Assembly (NCBI GenBank): GCA_033239525.1
Contig: BSYO01000006.1
Span: 1,550,001-1,614,000, forward strand
DNA length: 64,000 nucleotides
Direction of reading: 5' to 3'
Source of the DNA: Nepenthes gracilis
Taxonomy: Eukaryota > Streptophyta > Magnoliopsida > Caryophyllales > Nepenthaceae
The position numbers were made by a program, and so were the translations under genes. This document shows, one piece after another, positions 36,560-48,379 of this stretch (the stretch's first letter is position 1; every line of letters starts with the position of its first letter). The notes under the pieces were generated by a model, which was not told where the DNA came from, did no database searches, and worked only from the letters and a program-made list of their open reading frames with translations.

Positions 36560-37566
36560 GCCCTGCTCTGTTTGTGGTTCTTCTATTTCGGTCTCAAGAC
36601 ACTTTAATACTACTGTTATTATAGGTGCTTAGGTCGTGTTACTCTGGACTTCGGCTTGTTTCTTTGCCTGCTGTTCTGGTTACTCTGGTTTGCTATGAGG
36701 GTATGTGCATGTGCTTTTGCTTTGCTAATGGGATGGGAATAATATATATTTTATATCATCAATTGGTAGGTTAACACAGTATTGTTTTATGTTTTTTTAA
36801 AAACCTGATTTGAAACGAAATGCCGAAGATACTTCATTCACAACTTACGAATATATATGAAAATGTGTTTTATTACAATATAAACATTTGTAATATATGT
36901 TTTTAGGACGAAAAACTCAATTTATATTGGAGATTCTAATATCTTTTGACCTCTTCGTCTTATTCATAAGTTAATTTGTACATTATTTATTTATTTTATC
37001 TTTCTGTGATGTAAATTTTTATTTTGCCGTACTTAGAATCACCATTTGAAAGTCGTATGCTTATTATATATCAGGTAATTGTTTTAGTTGTAAATTTTAT
37101 GTTTTTGCTGAATAATTAAAATTATTGAATAAGTTTTTATTTAAAAAAAAATCGAAAACCAAACAGAAAAGTCAGTTTGATACGAGAAGTATTCAACTCA
37201 ACGGGAAAAATCCATACTCAACGGGAGTTCGAGGGAAAAGGTGAGATGTGTACATTTCCATCGTCTTTCCATTATGGATAGATATCTTACCATTTAAAAA
37301 TAATCAACATAATTGTTTTTTTTTTTTATTTTAATTGAAATATTAATTAACATATAATCTTTTAAAAATTAATTAAAAATTATTCATAAGCTAATTAAGT
37401 AGCTTGATAATTAAGGTAATAGAGGGATGAGGAAATGAATATTTTGAATCACTAGTAACACAAATGCAATCCTCATTCAGATCATGTACATAAAATAAAA
37501 CATGCAATGAAATTTACAGTTAATAATAATGCAACTTTAATGTTAGTTTTCATTACATAAAATGTG
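36560..37566. other. Polyubiquitin 3' flank and AT-rich spacer
   Basis: It begins with the 3' UTR of the polyubiquitin gene and becomes AT-rich. No further gene is seen. Confidence 0.5.
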
Positions 37567-37570
37567 TCAT

Positions 37571-39155
37571 TGATTTTCGAGTTGTGATATAGATTAGGGA
37601 GCCTTTCATTCTTCCACCGCGGGTTGAATTAGAGCGGGTCCGATTTTTGACGTTATTAATTTGGAATCTACACACTGTAAATTACAAATAAGAGATCAGA
37701 AAACGGTAAAAATTATCTCCGATGCTCAAATTAGAAATCTTTGCTAGAGAATAGAAAGATATTAGGAGGATGCAATGAATACATATGTGCACATAGTAGT
37801 GGAGTGTTTCGATGCACCTGGTAGAGGGGCGACTTAGAGGTGCACTCGCAGAGGGGCATTTAAGAGGTGTGCTTGAGGAGGGCGGTTTAAAAGTGCGTCC
37901 GTGGAGGTCGGCTTAAAGGTGCGCCCGCGGAGGATGGTTTAGAAGTGCGCCCGCGGAGGGCGGTTTTGAGGTGTGCTCGATAAAGAGGCGGCTCTGAGAT
38001 GCGCCTGCGAAGGGCGATTTTGAAGAGAATGACTAAATTATACTGGTGAGTTAGCATTTTAGTAACCTCAGTGGAGGGTTGACTCTTGGGTAGCAAGCTC
38101 CTGACTTCAGGATGAAGGGAACGTGATTCCAGGACGGAGTGCTCCTGGGACGGAGGGCTCTTGGGATGGAGGGCTCCTAATTCCGGGACTGAGGGCTCCT
38201 GGCTCCGGGACGGAGGGCTCCTGGGATAGAGGACTCCTGACTCCGAGACAGACTCCTGAGATGGAAGGCTCTTGGCTCCAGGACAGAGGGCTCCTGGCTT
38301 CGAAATAGAGGGCTCTTGGTTCCCGGACGGAGTGCTCATGGGACAGAGGGCTCCTAGGACGGAGTGCTCCTGATTTCAGGACGGAGGGCTCTAACTCAGG
38401 TATGAAGGGCTCTCGAGATGGAGGACTCCTGGAACCGAGACGAAGTGCTCCTGGGACGGAGGGCTCCTGACTCTCGAGCGGAGAGCGACTCTTCAATGGA
38501 GGGTAGGCCTCTTGAAAGGAGGGCAATTCATGACTCTTGGGACGGAGGGCTCTTGGGATAGAGGACTCCTGGCTCCGAGACGAAGTGCTACTAGGACGGA
38601 GGGCTTTGGGACAAAGGGTTGATGGTCTCTGGTAAAAAGGAGGGTTAAGAGCTCCCTGGCGGCGGAAGGCTGAGGGCGTCCGGATGGGAGGAGGGCTGAG
38701 AGCTTCCTGACGGTGGAAGGCTGCTAGCCTTCGGACGAGTGGAGGGCTGAAAGCCTCCTGGCGGCAGATGGTTGTTGGTCTCCAGACAGTTAAGGGCCTT
38801 TGGACGGGAAGAGGGTCGATAGCTTCCGAACAGCAGAAGGCTAATGACCTCCAGACAAGACGAGGGCTAAAGGCCTCATGGCGAGAAGAGGGCTGGTAAC
38901 CTCCTGACCGTCATCTCGTTTTCGTTGGAGATTGGCTAACAACGGTTACACCATTTTTCGAGCCATCTAGAGCCTCATAGAGCTTTTTGAGCTTCTTCGA
39001 GTTTGTTCTTTAAAGTTTGAGGGTACTTATTTTTATAGTGTGTTCCACATATACGTTCATCTTACAAAAGTAATGTGGGACTCTTCACTTTCAGAGAATG
39101 ATGTTGAATTGTGGGCCTGATCTTATTGGGCCAATTATAGCTGAACCCATCAACA
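37571..39155 (+). mobile_element. Probable solo LTR with three internal minisatellites, 1585 bp
   Basis: The segment at 37585-37770 resembles 56255-56460 in order: ATTAG-GAGAGCC, then CAAATTA-AAATAAGA-TCAG, then a block with CTCAA-T-AGAAAT and GAGAAT. Both copies end in GGCCC-rich sequence. The TCAT at 37567-37570 and 39156-39159 flanks TGATTTTCG...ATCAACA, but 4 bp is weak evidence for exact ends. The middle is taken up by three different degenerate tandem arrays. Long open frames on the minus strand here (Ser-Pro-Glu-rich) are products of the repeats, not genes. Confidence 0.5.
37805..38905. repeat. Three consecutive degenerate minisatellites
   Basis: Array 1 (about 37810-38025) has a unit of roughly 26-28 bp around GTGCGCCCGCGGAGGGCGGTTT. 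Array 2 (about 38100-38640) has short units around CTCCTGGGACGGAGGG. Array 3 (about 38640-38905) has units of about 50 bp around GGCTGAGAGCTTCCTGACGG. The shared GAGGGC core suggests they grew from a common seed. Confidence 0.7.
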
Positions 39156-39159
39156 TCAT

Positions 39160-40288
39160 TTTTCAAATAGTGAGAATCATTCTAATAATATAGCATATCT
39201 AAAATAATGTCATATGATGGCCAGAAAATAATGTCAGAAGGAATTTGCACCCATGTCATTACAAAATTGTCGAGACAATACTTTGTCAAATTAGAGTTAT
39301 AAAATTACTTAAAATATTACAATAAATCATTACAAAATCGCCTGAAAATTCACAATAAATCATAACAAATTTGCTTTATTACTTGTAGAAAATTAATGAT
39401 GATGGTTGCGATTAGTTGGTTTATGAGAATATACAATTAGTAATACGGATATATGATAGCAAGAAAATATAATGTAAAAAGAAGCCTTGCATCTAGATGT
39501 GTGTACAAAGAAACCCCGTAAAAATACCATAAGCAGCTGCATATATTTTAATGGTTATTGAAATTGTTCCACATTCTGATTTAGAGTAAAGCCATCAAAA
39601 TTTATAATATTAATATCGGTAGCAGAGTTTGAAGGTTATCCCTAAAAAAGTAGTTAAATAGAGGCGAGTAAAATGAATTTCTAATGAGTAATAGATTACA
39701 GTTAAATATGTCTCTCAATGGTATTATTAATTAGTAGATTATAGATTTATGGCAAATTTTATAAACTCATATTTAGAGTGTCATTCTTATTTTACGAGTT
39801 CACTTTATCAAAATATAATTTTTATATATGAATTTCATATGAAGTATTTTAAATATTTTAAAAGTATGTCAACACAAGATCTTTGAAGGTTTGAAACATT
39901 CAGCATTCATATTGCGCAGTTTATGTTTGAAAATCAAATGAAATTTGGTAGGCGACAAATAGATCCTTATACAATCTTAACACATAAATGAGCTTTTTTC
40001 GAAAAAACACAAACATAATTATTACTTTCAACAAATTGGAGATTAGATATTTCATAATTGGATCGTTATTGAACAATCAATTATTATCAAATTGAAAATT
40101 TTTTTGCCTTGATTCCTATTCTGCCTCCAACTGTTTATGCCTCTTTTTCTCAAAAATTCTATCAAAATAATAAAAAGTCTCTCATATTAAGATTATATAC
40201 CAAGCGACTTATTAGATCACCATTGAGATTTTTACTTAATTGCATGCTTCTAATTCCAACGTAAATTTTTTTTTTTTTTTATAAAACA
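39160..40288. other. AT-rich intergenic stretch, no gene seen
   Basis: AT-rich with a T-run just before the solo LTR at 40294. No recognisable coding or repeat structure. Confidence 0.5.
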
Positions 40289-40293
40289 CGTTG

Positions 40294-42756
40294 TGTGAGG
40301 TTCCGGATTTATGAACCCGACAATTATGAGGTGATTAGTATGCAAATGATCAATACTAATCCTATGGGATGATTAAGGTTTGGTACCGGGAAGAAAAATC
40401 GAAAAATTATTCGAGTCCGGCTCTTTATAACCATAAACTTGCGCTGCGCTCGGCGGAAAAATTAGAAGTGAGCGGCGGACAGCCGTGGCATGGCCGCCTT
40501 AGAGCGGCGGTGCAGATAAAATGCCTCTCTCTCGTTCATTTTCACGGGCGAGGGTTTTAGAAAGAAGAGATTAGAGAAGGAAGGAGATCGAGCAAATTCC
40601 GCCCGAGAGCCGGTATAAAGGTGAAAGCATCGAGGCAAGTGTTCTCATATTCACTTCGTTCTCTTTCGATGTTTTGTGTATTTTCATATTTTGTGTCGAT
40701 ACCCACGGGGAACGTTAAATCTCGAAACCCATGCCTTGAGGTCCAGAAAATGTAGTTAGTTGTCCGAGATTTTTTTTTACCCGAAACCTTAACCTACGGG
40801 ATTTTGGGGTTTTCCGTTTTAACATTGTATCATGAAATTGACCCCAAAATAATCCCCACGTCCCAATGATGTATATATGTGACGCGGGTCAATCTTGCGT
40901 TTGGACCCGTTCGTAATTAAATGGGCATTTCTGCTATTCACCGAGACAGGTGATAATTGCCACCTTCGTAAATGATGAAATGACTCTAAAATATGAATCC
41001 CCATGTCCCAATTGTGTGTATATATTGACCGGATCTTGAATCTCGTATTTGACCCGTTAAGTGACATCATAATTCCGTGAATGTTTATCCGCAATTAAAG
41101 GGAAGTTACATGCTTCCATCACTGATAAGTTAAATCGATGTTATCGTGTACAAAGTAACTTTTCCACGGACGTCCATTTCCAAATGTCGAACTATGTCTG
41201 TTCAAAAGGAAATCATTATTGTTCACCGAAATGAAATGAGAAATGCAAAGTAATATGACCCCATAATTGTATTGAAAGTAACGTTTAAATGTTTAAACGT
41301 AAGTGTAAGCTCTGAACGTGTATCCATGTGCTGGAGGCAAGGGATGAGTCCTCGAGGTTCCAAAGTGATATGTAATCATTTGAGGTAAGAATCTAATCTC
41401 TCTTGTGAACTTGTGATGTTTTGTTGTGGATTAAGGGAATTGAGTCCCATTGGATATCGTGAACCGTGATGTGAATGGAAGGGAGTTCACATTGTGCTTG
41501 TGATGATATGATCTCCTGGATGGAGATGTGTTTGATGATGTAATCTCTCGGTTGGAGATGATTGTGATGGGAATGAGATTTCCCGAGATGTAATTGTGTG
41601 GCAAATGTGGATTTCCCTCTCCAAGTGTTGAACCTAATCCTGAAACTAGGACCCTGAGTCGTATGGGTGTATTCTTTAGTATACCATGTGTGAACCCGAG
41701 GAATACTTGGCCATGTATTCCGGCCGCTCGCGGGAGCGGGTGATGTCTGTGATACGCTTTAGGAAACTCTTTGTGGAAGAAAGGATTGCCAACCCGGGGT
41801 GTGGGGTGTGTGCATCGGCCGCTAGTATTGAGATGTAGTCGTGATGATGTTGCATGGATGCGGCCGAATCTTAGTAGCCGTGGCTTTAGAATGTGTAGCG
41901 AACACATAAATCGTTCTCTCGCATCGTTGGTTGAAAAACGGTCTACTACCAAAATGTAATAATGAAAATGAATAATATCCAATTGATGAAACGGTGTGAA
42001 TCCGGTTCAAGAATGAGAACAAAACCATATTCAAGATGTAATTGAGAGAATCAAGTGATTCTGATTAATGATCGACCAATGTAATCACGAGAATCGTAGG
42101 AATCAAGTGATTCCTGTTATTTCCTGTTCTCTCTCATGTTTCTTGATTATGGAGAGTATGTGTTTCCTTTTCCTGTTCCTGTTCTTGTACATGTCTTGAA
42201 GAATTATTTATGATTACATTTGCTGAGCTGTTAGCTCACTCTTGCAGTTGATGTTTTTCCTTTCAGATGAGAACACTTAGCTGGCGCAGATAGTTTAGAG
42301 CAAGGAGAGGCTTGCTTGATGAGATTGGTGGGAGAGCGGGTGCTGTAAAGTTTTGGACTCAGAGTTGGATCAGATTTTGAGCAGCCACTTAGAGTTGGGC
42401 TTGGCTCATTATTGTTATTGTTTTAAGGTTTTGTTATGTTTCCGCATGTATGATGATTTAGTTATACTTTCGCGTCTATATATATATGTTTTGAGTTTGG
42501 TTTCATTTAGATAGCATCTCTCAGATCCGGTATAGTAGGTAATGTACTGTATTGGAGTCATGGATGATATGGCGGATGTGTGATCTTGTGTGGCGTGTTG
42601 TAGGCTTTGAGTTAAGCCTTTTGATTAGTTGTGTGCTTGTGCAGGATATTCCAACCAATCTTTGGTTTTTACCGGTTGCCTAAAATTAATTATAGACTTT
42701 GGTTTGTGTTGCCATTGACGGAGGTTATTCGATGGAGAATAATCCGTTCCGTCACA
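40294..42756 (+). mobile_element. Solo LTR, 2463 bp, target duplication CGTTG
   Basis: Starts TGTGAGG and ends CCGTCACA (inverted TGTGA/TCACA ends). It is flanked by the perfect direct repeat CGTTG at 40289-40293 and 42757-42761. TTTATAACC near 40424 may be the LTR TATA box. Such long LTRs are usual for Ty3/gypsy elements. A diverged relative lies at 16.6-19.0 kb. The 183-codon open frame on the minus strand (41431-41982) shows no domain and lies wholly inside the LTR. No second LTR is present. Confidence 0.85.
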
Positions 42757-42761
42757 CGTTG

Positions 42762-44560
42762 TTTATTTACATCTTAGATAATATATTTCATCTAACCATA
42801 ACTGCGCATAAGTGTATTTTTCTGTGAACAACATAATTAATCAAACACTCTTATTAGATTTTTTATCATATTCATAGATATTGAATTTTAAAAATAACCC
42901 ATCATGACCCCTAAGGTGTTTAATAACATTTTATATGATATGTTAAGTGCAAAGGCCATGCCATATTGAAGGCATATGTTGCCTACTATTATTTTACATT
43001 TTCAACTTGTATATTGTCTGGTAAACACATCTTTACTCTCTGAATAATAAAATATTTTAAAAATAACTAACTTATTAATCTTTGATTTTCTAGCTTAATA
43101 CTTTTGTACTAAAAACCCATTCAGTTATCATATTACTTCTAATATTTCTAAGTATCGTCCATATTTTTTGGTATATCAATTCATCCTATGACTCTGTACT
43201 GTCACAATATAAAAATAGTATAATGAAACTTATTAGTAATAGATATACATATAATAATCATTTAATTTAAATTAAAAACTAAGGGGTATGTAAATGACCA
43301 AAATCTTCTCATAAAAGAGAGACAAGTAAAGCATTTTTCTACCCAAAAAAAAAAAAAAATCTGTTCTCTATTTCAACGGCCTAAGCAAGTTTCTTGCTTC
43401 GAGGGCCCAGACAATGAATCGAACAGATTATGGACTAATATATAGTTTGTTGCTATATATAGTGCACAATAAATATTTTTCCTTAAATATGCGTATAATA
43501 CTGAATGTACGGATAGGTCTAAGTTGATATTTATTTAATTTACCAACGATTATGTTGTGGAAAATCAAAAAATTACAGCTCGTGGAATCTTAAGATCTAT
43601 TATATATTATTTTTACTTGCCTAAAATGTAAAAAATAAAGTATTGGGAAATTCAGTAAGCAAAAAACAGGAGCAAGAGAGGAAAAAAAAAATTAAAATCA
43701 AGACCCACCAAGCAAAATCGGGGCAATTCCTTCTTGATGTGTCTTAAAAATTCAAATTAATATACGAATTAGGAAGCCAACTGCTTTCACTTGGATATCT
43801 AAATACAAACGGGTTCGGTTTTCATAATTATGAATTAGAATCCTGTACATTATAATAAAGCAAATTGGAGATAAAAGATACAGGAAACTCATTTTCTGTT
43901 ACATTTTTTGACACTTAAATCAATAACATTTTTAATAGATATGAAAAGATATTGAGGAAAAAAAATATAGAGAATAAAAAAGGATGAAAATAAGTGTACA
44001 TTTGGAGGGCTATGCTATTTTTATATACTTATCTGATTGAGTAGTATTTTTTTTATCCTTTCTTTGAGGGGATGATGTATTTATAGTTAGAAATATCATT
44101 TGATTAATCAACACCTGAAATTGATATATATACATGACACCACTTCAGATCAGTAGCGAGAGACCTTTCTTGTAGTATTTATATTTAATAATAGAATCAC
44201 TAGGTTTTCATATACATTATTGCTTATTTAAAAAAACAAAATCACTAAAGATCCAAAAAAAAAACCAAGGGGTAGTTCAATATAAGATTTTTAGAACTGT
44301 AATCTAAAAAAATACCCTAACTAAAATGTTATTTAAAAAAAAAACCTAAAAAAAAAAAAAGCCGTTTCATTCAAAACACGGCTTCCCAATTTTTCTTAAA
44401 TAAAAAGACAGCGACTCAGCGCCGTACTCCCCGCGGATCCCTCGCGGCGACGCCTGTTCCCTTAATTCCGCTGCCATAAGTTGTATCTTCTTCTGCTTGC
44501 CGCGCGATTCTTCCAATTAAAGCAAGTTATTCTGAAAATCCTCCCGTTCTCCCACGTCGC
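42762..44560. other. AT-rich spacer upstream of the DOG1-like gene
   Basis: Strongly AT-rich, with several A-runs (for example 43346-43360 and 44337-44360). No gene or recognisable element. Confidence 0.5.
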
Positions 44561-44563
44561 CAC

Positions 44564-44640
44564 CATGCATGCCGGCTCTAGGCCAAGTGTCCAGCGGACA
44601 TCCATGTTTACCTGTTTTCACCGTTTAGCAACCCTATAAG
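44564..44640 (+). promoter_or_regulatory. Promoter of the DOG1-like gene: RY motif and TATA box
   Basis: CATGCATG at 44564-44571 is a palindromic RY/Sph element, the site bound by B3 factors of the ABI3/FUS3/LEC2 group in seeds. TATAAG at 44635-44640 is a plausible TATA box about 90 bases before the ATG. Seed-stage regulation is inferred from the motif. Confidence 0.45.
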
Positions 44641-44727
44641 CCGCCATCTCCCACACGCCTTCACCCACGCGCCGCTGTCTTCCTCTCTCTCCATCCCCAA
44701 CAGCCGCTTCGCAATCCCTTAGAGTAG

Positions 44728-45426
44728 ATGAGTTTTAGCTTCCATCGGTTCTACGAGTCATGGTTCGACCATCTTCGCCACCTATCCGTCCAACTTGCTC
44801 AGCTCCCCCAGAGACCTGAAATTCCGGAGGGCCACCGGCATTACCGGCAGCTCGTGGAAGAAGTGATGTCTCACTACGCGGCGTTCTACCGAGTCAAGTC
44901 ACTCGCCGCACGCGCGGACGTCCTCTCCCTATTCGCCGCCCCGTGGTGCACCTCTCTCGAGCGGAGCCTCCACTGGGTTGCCGGCTTCCGCCCCACTACC
45001 TTCTTCCATATCGTCTACACCGAGTCCAGCATCCGATTCGAGTCCCAAGTTTTCAACATCCTCCGCGGCAAACTGACGGGGGACCTGGGCGAGCTGAGTC
45101 CGGGTCAGCTGGGGAGAGTAAGCGAGTTGCAGGGAGAGACGGTGAAGTCGGAGAATGAGATCAGCAAGGAGCTGAGCCAGTGGCAGGATGGCCTGGTAAC
45201 TGTCGACTGGGACGGCTTGCGCTGTGACCCCGGATGCATGGAGTGGAGGTTGGGACATCTGGTGCAGGTGGTGGAGAAGGCGGATCGTCTTCGGCTGGAA
45301 ACGCTGAACAAAGTGGTGGAGCTGCTTACCTCGCAGCAAGCGGTAGAGTTTCTTACTGCAGTGGCAGAGCTGCAGTTTGGTATTCGATCCTGGGGATTGA
45401 ATCTTGATCGATTACTATACCGTTGA
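44728..45426 (+). CDS. DOG1-domain protein (seed-dormancy/TGA-like family)
   Basis: 232 residues in one exon. The DOG1 domain covers most of the protein. It begins with the hallmark helix FHRFYESWFDHL (about 5-16), then a HYRQLVEEVMSHYAAFYRVK segment, a W-x-S-L-E-R-S-like turn (CTSLERSLHWVAGFRP, about 74-89), and a C-terminal helix pair (about 175-225). There is no bZIP region, so it is a DOG1-like protein, not a TGA transcription factor. Arabidopsis DOG1 controls seed dormancy through PP2C phosphatases and haem binding; paralogues have other or unknown roles, and I cannot tell which this is. GC content is higher than in the flanks and the frame is intact. Confidence 0.9.
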   Translation: MSFSFHRFYESWFDHLRHLSVQLAQLPQRPEIPEGHRHYRQLVEEVMSHYAAFYRVKSLAARADVLSLFAAPWCTSLERSLHWVAGFRPTTFFHIVYTESSIRFESQVFNILRGKLTGDLGELSPGQLGRVSELQGETVKSENEISKELSQWQDGLVTVDWDGLRCDPGCMEWRLGHLVQVVEKADRLRLETLNKVVELLTSQQAVEFLTAVAELQFGIRSWGLNLDRLLYR

Positions 45427-46370
45427 TATGTGGGTTAAGAAAATAAAGTTATGGCTAGTTGCCTAAATGCACCATCCTAGATGATGATTGCCAAGTTTTT
45501 TTTTTATTGTTAACTTAGAAAAATTTTCACAATTTTTCATATTATGTTATGGATATGCAGTGATTAGAAGAGCATAATGGGGGAGATGTTGACATTGGTG
45601 TTTCATATTCCTTTTTTCCCTACCCACTTGAGCTTGTTGATGGCAAGGAAATGCCAGCCAGTCAGTAAAAAATTGAGCGGGCAAAAGCAATAGGTATACA
45701 GTAAAAAAATTTGAACTCATTCATCAATTGTCAGCTACCAATTTAGTAGGTATAAAAAATAAATAATGTACAGCATTTTTAACACGAAAAATATTCTCAA
45801 CCAATAGAAAATCACAGGACAAACTTTGAAAGCAAATCCACTATGTAAAATCGATTGTAAAAAATAAAATACCGCAATACACTCGAGACAGAATAAGAAA
45901 AATAATCTCTAGAGTAAGAAAATTCTCATTCACTCTTATCTTTATATTTTTTATATCTCATTCCTTTCACTGGTGGTATTCTCAACTCACTGATTTTACA
46001 AGTGTGACGACAGACGGTGAATAACAAGAGTTCCATTCTATACTTATTCCGTTCCGCTCTCATTCCACGTTCTATTGCTGCTATTGCTGTTGCACTGTCG
46101 TTGTAACTTTCGTCTACCGTATTTCCTTCTAAAGTGCCTGGTGAGCTTTTATAATGACTCTGACTCCAAATCTGATCCGCTCACCTGATCTAATTTTATA
46201 GATGATTTGTTACATTAATTTTGTCATTTTCTGCACATTCACTAGTTTCCGCGCTTCTCACGGACGACGGATGCCTTACAGGTCAGCTACCTATTTTGTA
46301 AAGCCTGTCAACTTTGGGAAGTAATTGCCCTACAAAATCAGTTGCCAGCTTTCCAGACAAGCTGTTCTGG
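45427..46370. other. 3' flank of the DOG1-like gene and spacer
   Basis: It includes the 3' UTR and then unrecognised sequence that may be LTR-derived. No gene is seen. Confidence 0.4.
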
Positions 46371-46534
46371 GCCATCACCTTGTATCTTCGATCATCACCA
46401 ATCTCTTTAGCTATCAACTAGTCTCCTCGGCCATCACCTAATATCTTCAATTGTCACTAATCTCTTTGGCCATCAGCTAATATCCTCGGCCATCACCTAG
46501 TATCCTTAGTCGTTACCAATCTCTTTGGCCATCA
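46371..46534. repeat. Tandem repeat of about 59 bp, nearly 3 copies
   Basis: The unit contains CACCAATCTCTTTGGCCATCA and CTCGGCCATCACCTA-TATC. Each unit is itself two related halves of about 30 bp sharing GGCCATCA-CTA. Copies differ at several positions. Confidence 0.65.
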
Positions 46535-46539
46535 CAACT

Positions 46540-47905
46540 TGTTGTCTGGCCGGCCGACCTCCTGGCTTTTTGGCGGTCGGCCCAAGAGTAGAATTGTTGC
46601 TACTCTTCTAGTTATTTGTTGCATGCACGAAGCGAGTGCGAACACTTCGAATTTTGACCACTCTGAGATTTGCTTACTCCAACAAATAGTCATTCTGGTT
46701 ATTTGCTGTAACTAATTTGTAACACTCCGAATTTCGTACAAGTCCTGTGTAATCTTTCGATAACATCTCGGTTGTTGTGCTATCCATAATGAAATGACCA
46801 AACCCAACATTTGCACGTGTGAGGGTTTAAGTGAGTTATTGGAGCTCAATGATAATAACCATTTAAACAATGGCGTTTTCCAAGCGCTCTAAGAATGGTG
46901 GACAGTTAAAGAATAAGATATATACACTATTTTGCATGGCAGCACTGTATTTTGTTGCCCTACACATTATTAGCATTAGAGTTAATGAAAATAATATATC
47001 CATTGCGAAATAATTATATCTCTAATGCAGATAATAAAGAGATAAGCCTATCCAACAAATGAAAAGATACTCTCCTTCTTACCGGTGATTACATTAATAC
47101 ATCAATGGAATTAATTCCATTGCCCAAAGGTGTATGGTATTATTCCATATAAACTGAATGGTACGATAAGTCACTTGGTTCCTCCGTCTTTATATGGCGA
47201 CTTGAATCCAAATCATTAGATTCAGTCGAAACCGATCACGAGAAAAAATTACTTAGATTATAAATATTTATCATAAATTAAATGTCATTTATAAAGATTA
47301 AACTCCTTATAACAAGAGATTATATAAATATTCACATAAAATTAAATAAAATGGAACACAATTTCTATATATTATCCATTGTTTATCATAAACTCAACAG
47401 GAAACTCTCATCTCTCTATATGGTTCTTTTAGATTTGAAAATCATCGTCTTACTTGAAATCTTTACAGCAATCTCCGCACAATATACAAACAACTTGCTT
47501 TATTTTAGAATAAAGAAAGCATAAATGTGAGTCAAATACTTATTAAATAATATAATCAAAATTAAAAATTAATAATAAACCTCAAAAAACAATATCAATA
47601 TATAGAGCAATAGCCATTTGCAATTATCATCTATTTGAGATTCAACATTATCATAACATATAAGTTACAGGACAATTATCAAGGTTTAAAAACCAAACGT
47701 CATAAACGTAATTAAAATTTGTTAAATTTAAACATTAATAAGGATATAAGTTTTTTCGAACCTACTTCAATAAATGTTATTACTATTTGAAATATCACAA
47801 TAATCTTCTTAAATCTTATTATATTTTTGTAAAGCAATAACTATGCGCCCATCACAAATAATTGGGTAATATCCACGAGGTACCGACAATCACAAATTTG
47901 ATAAA
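46540..47905. other. AT-rich spacer, no gene seen
   Basis: Very AT-rich from about 47200. The words near 47865-47905 match the repeat family also seen at 19.6 kb. No coding sequence is seen. Confidence 0.45.
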
Positions 47906-47911
47906 CGTCTG

Positions 47912-48338
47912 AATCCATAATATCATAATACTTGACACTCATGGTACATAATTATCAAACTCAATTCTGCAGAACAATATTTCCACAGTTCACTAAGGTC
48001 AACCTAGAATATATTATACTCATAATCCTCATTGTATAACTTTGAGCCACACCCGAATAGAGAATCGAAATACTCAATCTCAATTTACATGTCAAACTCA
48101 ACGCTCATCGGTATAATATCCCTCGATATCTTATCGTGCGTTATACATAGGATAACAAGTATTTCTTTATGAACATGAAACTCAACCCATTGAGATAAAT
48201 ATGTATAAGACAATTATATACTATAGTAAAGTTTTGTAGGTTCCTTATTCGTTATAGCTGTGATATTTTTATACAATTTTCTTTATTTTTACTATAGAGA
48301 TCTAAACATACTCATGCATACAAAGATCACGTAAAGAA
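47912..48338. repeat. 427-bp direct repeat, copy A
   Basis: It matches 50946-51372 over 427 positions without any gap that I can see, with about 21 mismatches counted by eye (about 95% identity). The sequences outside both ends differ. It appears to be part of an LTR-like repeat; a related, more diverged piece lies near 19.6 kb. It contains no coding sequence. Confidence 0.85.
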
Positions 48339-48355
48339 AAATAGATAACTAATGT

Positions 48356-48378
48356 CTCCGAGTACACAAAGTACTCGG
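48356..48378. other. Perfect palindrome CCGAGTAC-N5-GTACTCGG
   Basis: Two 8-bp arms separated by ACAAA, able to form a small hairpin. It lies just outside direct-repeat copy A, so only one of the two copies has it nearby. Confidence 0.6.
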
Positions 48379-48379
48379 C

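Noticed and set aside
37887..38526. Two open frames of 139-150 codons rich in Ser, Pro, Glu on the minus strand
   Set aside because: They lie wholly in degenerate minisatellites of an LTR-like element; the apparent repeat protein follows from the DNA repeats.
41431..41982. 183-codon open frame on the minus strand
   Set aside because: Contained entirely inside the solo LTR at 40294-42756, with no known domain.
44929..45339. 136-codon open frame on the minus strand
   Set aside because: Shadow of the DOG1-like gene on the opposite strand.
45640..46850. Possible LTR around the 59-bp repeats
   Set aside because: No TG...CA ends with a matching target duplication could be found.
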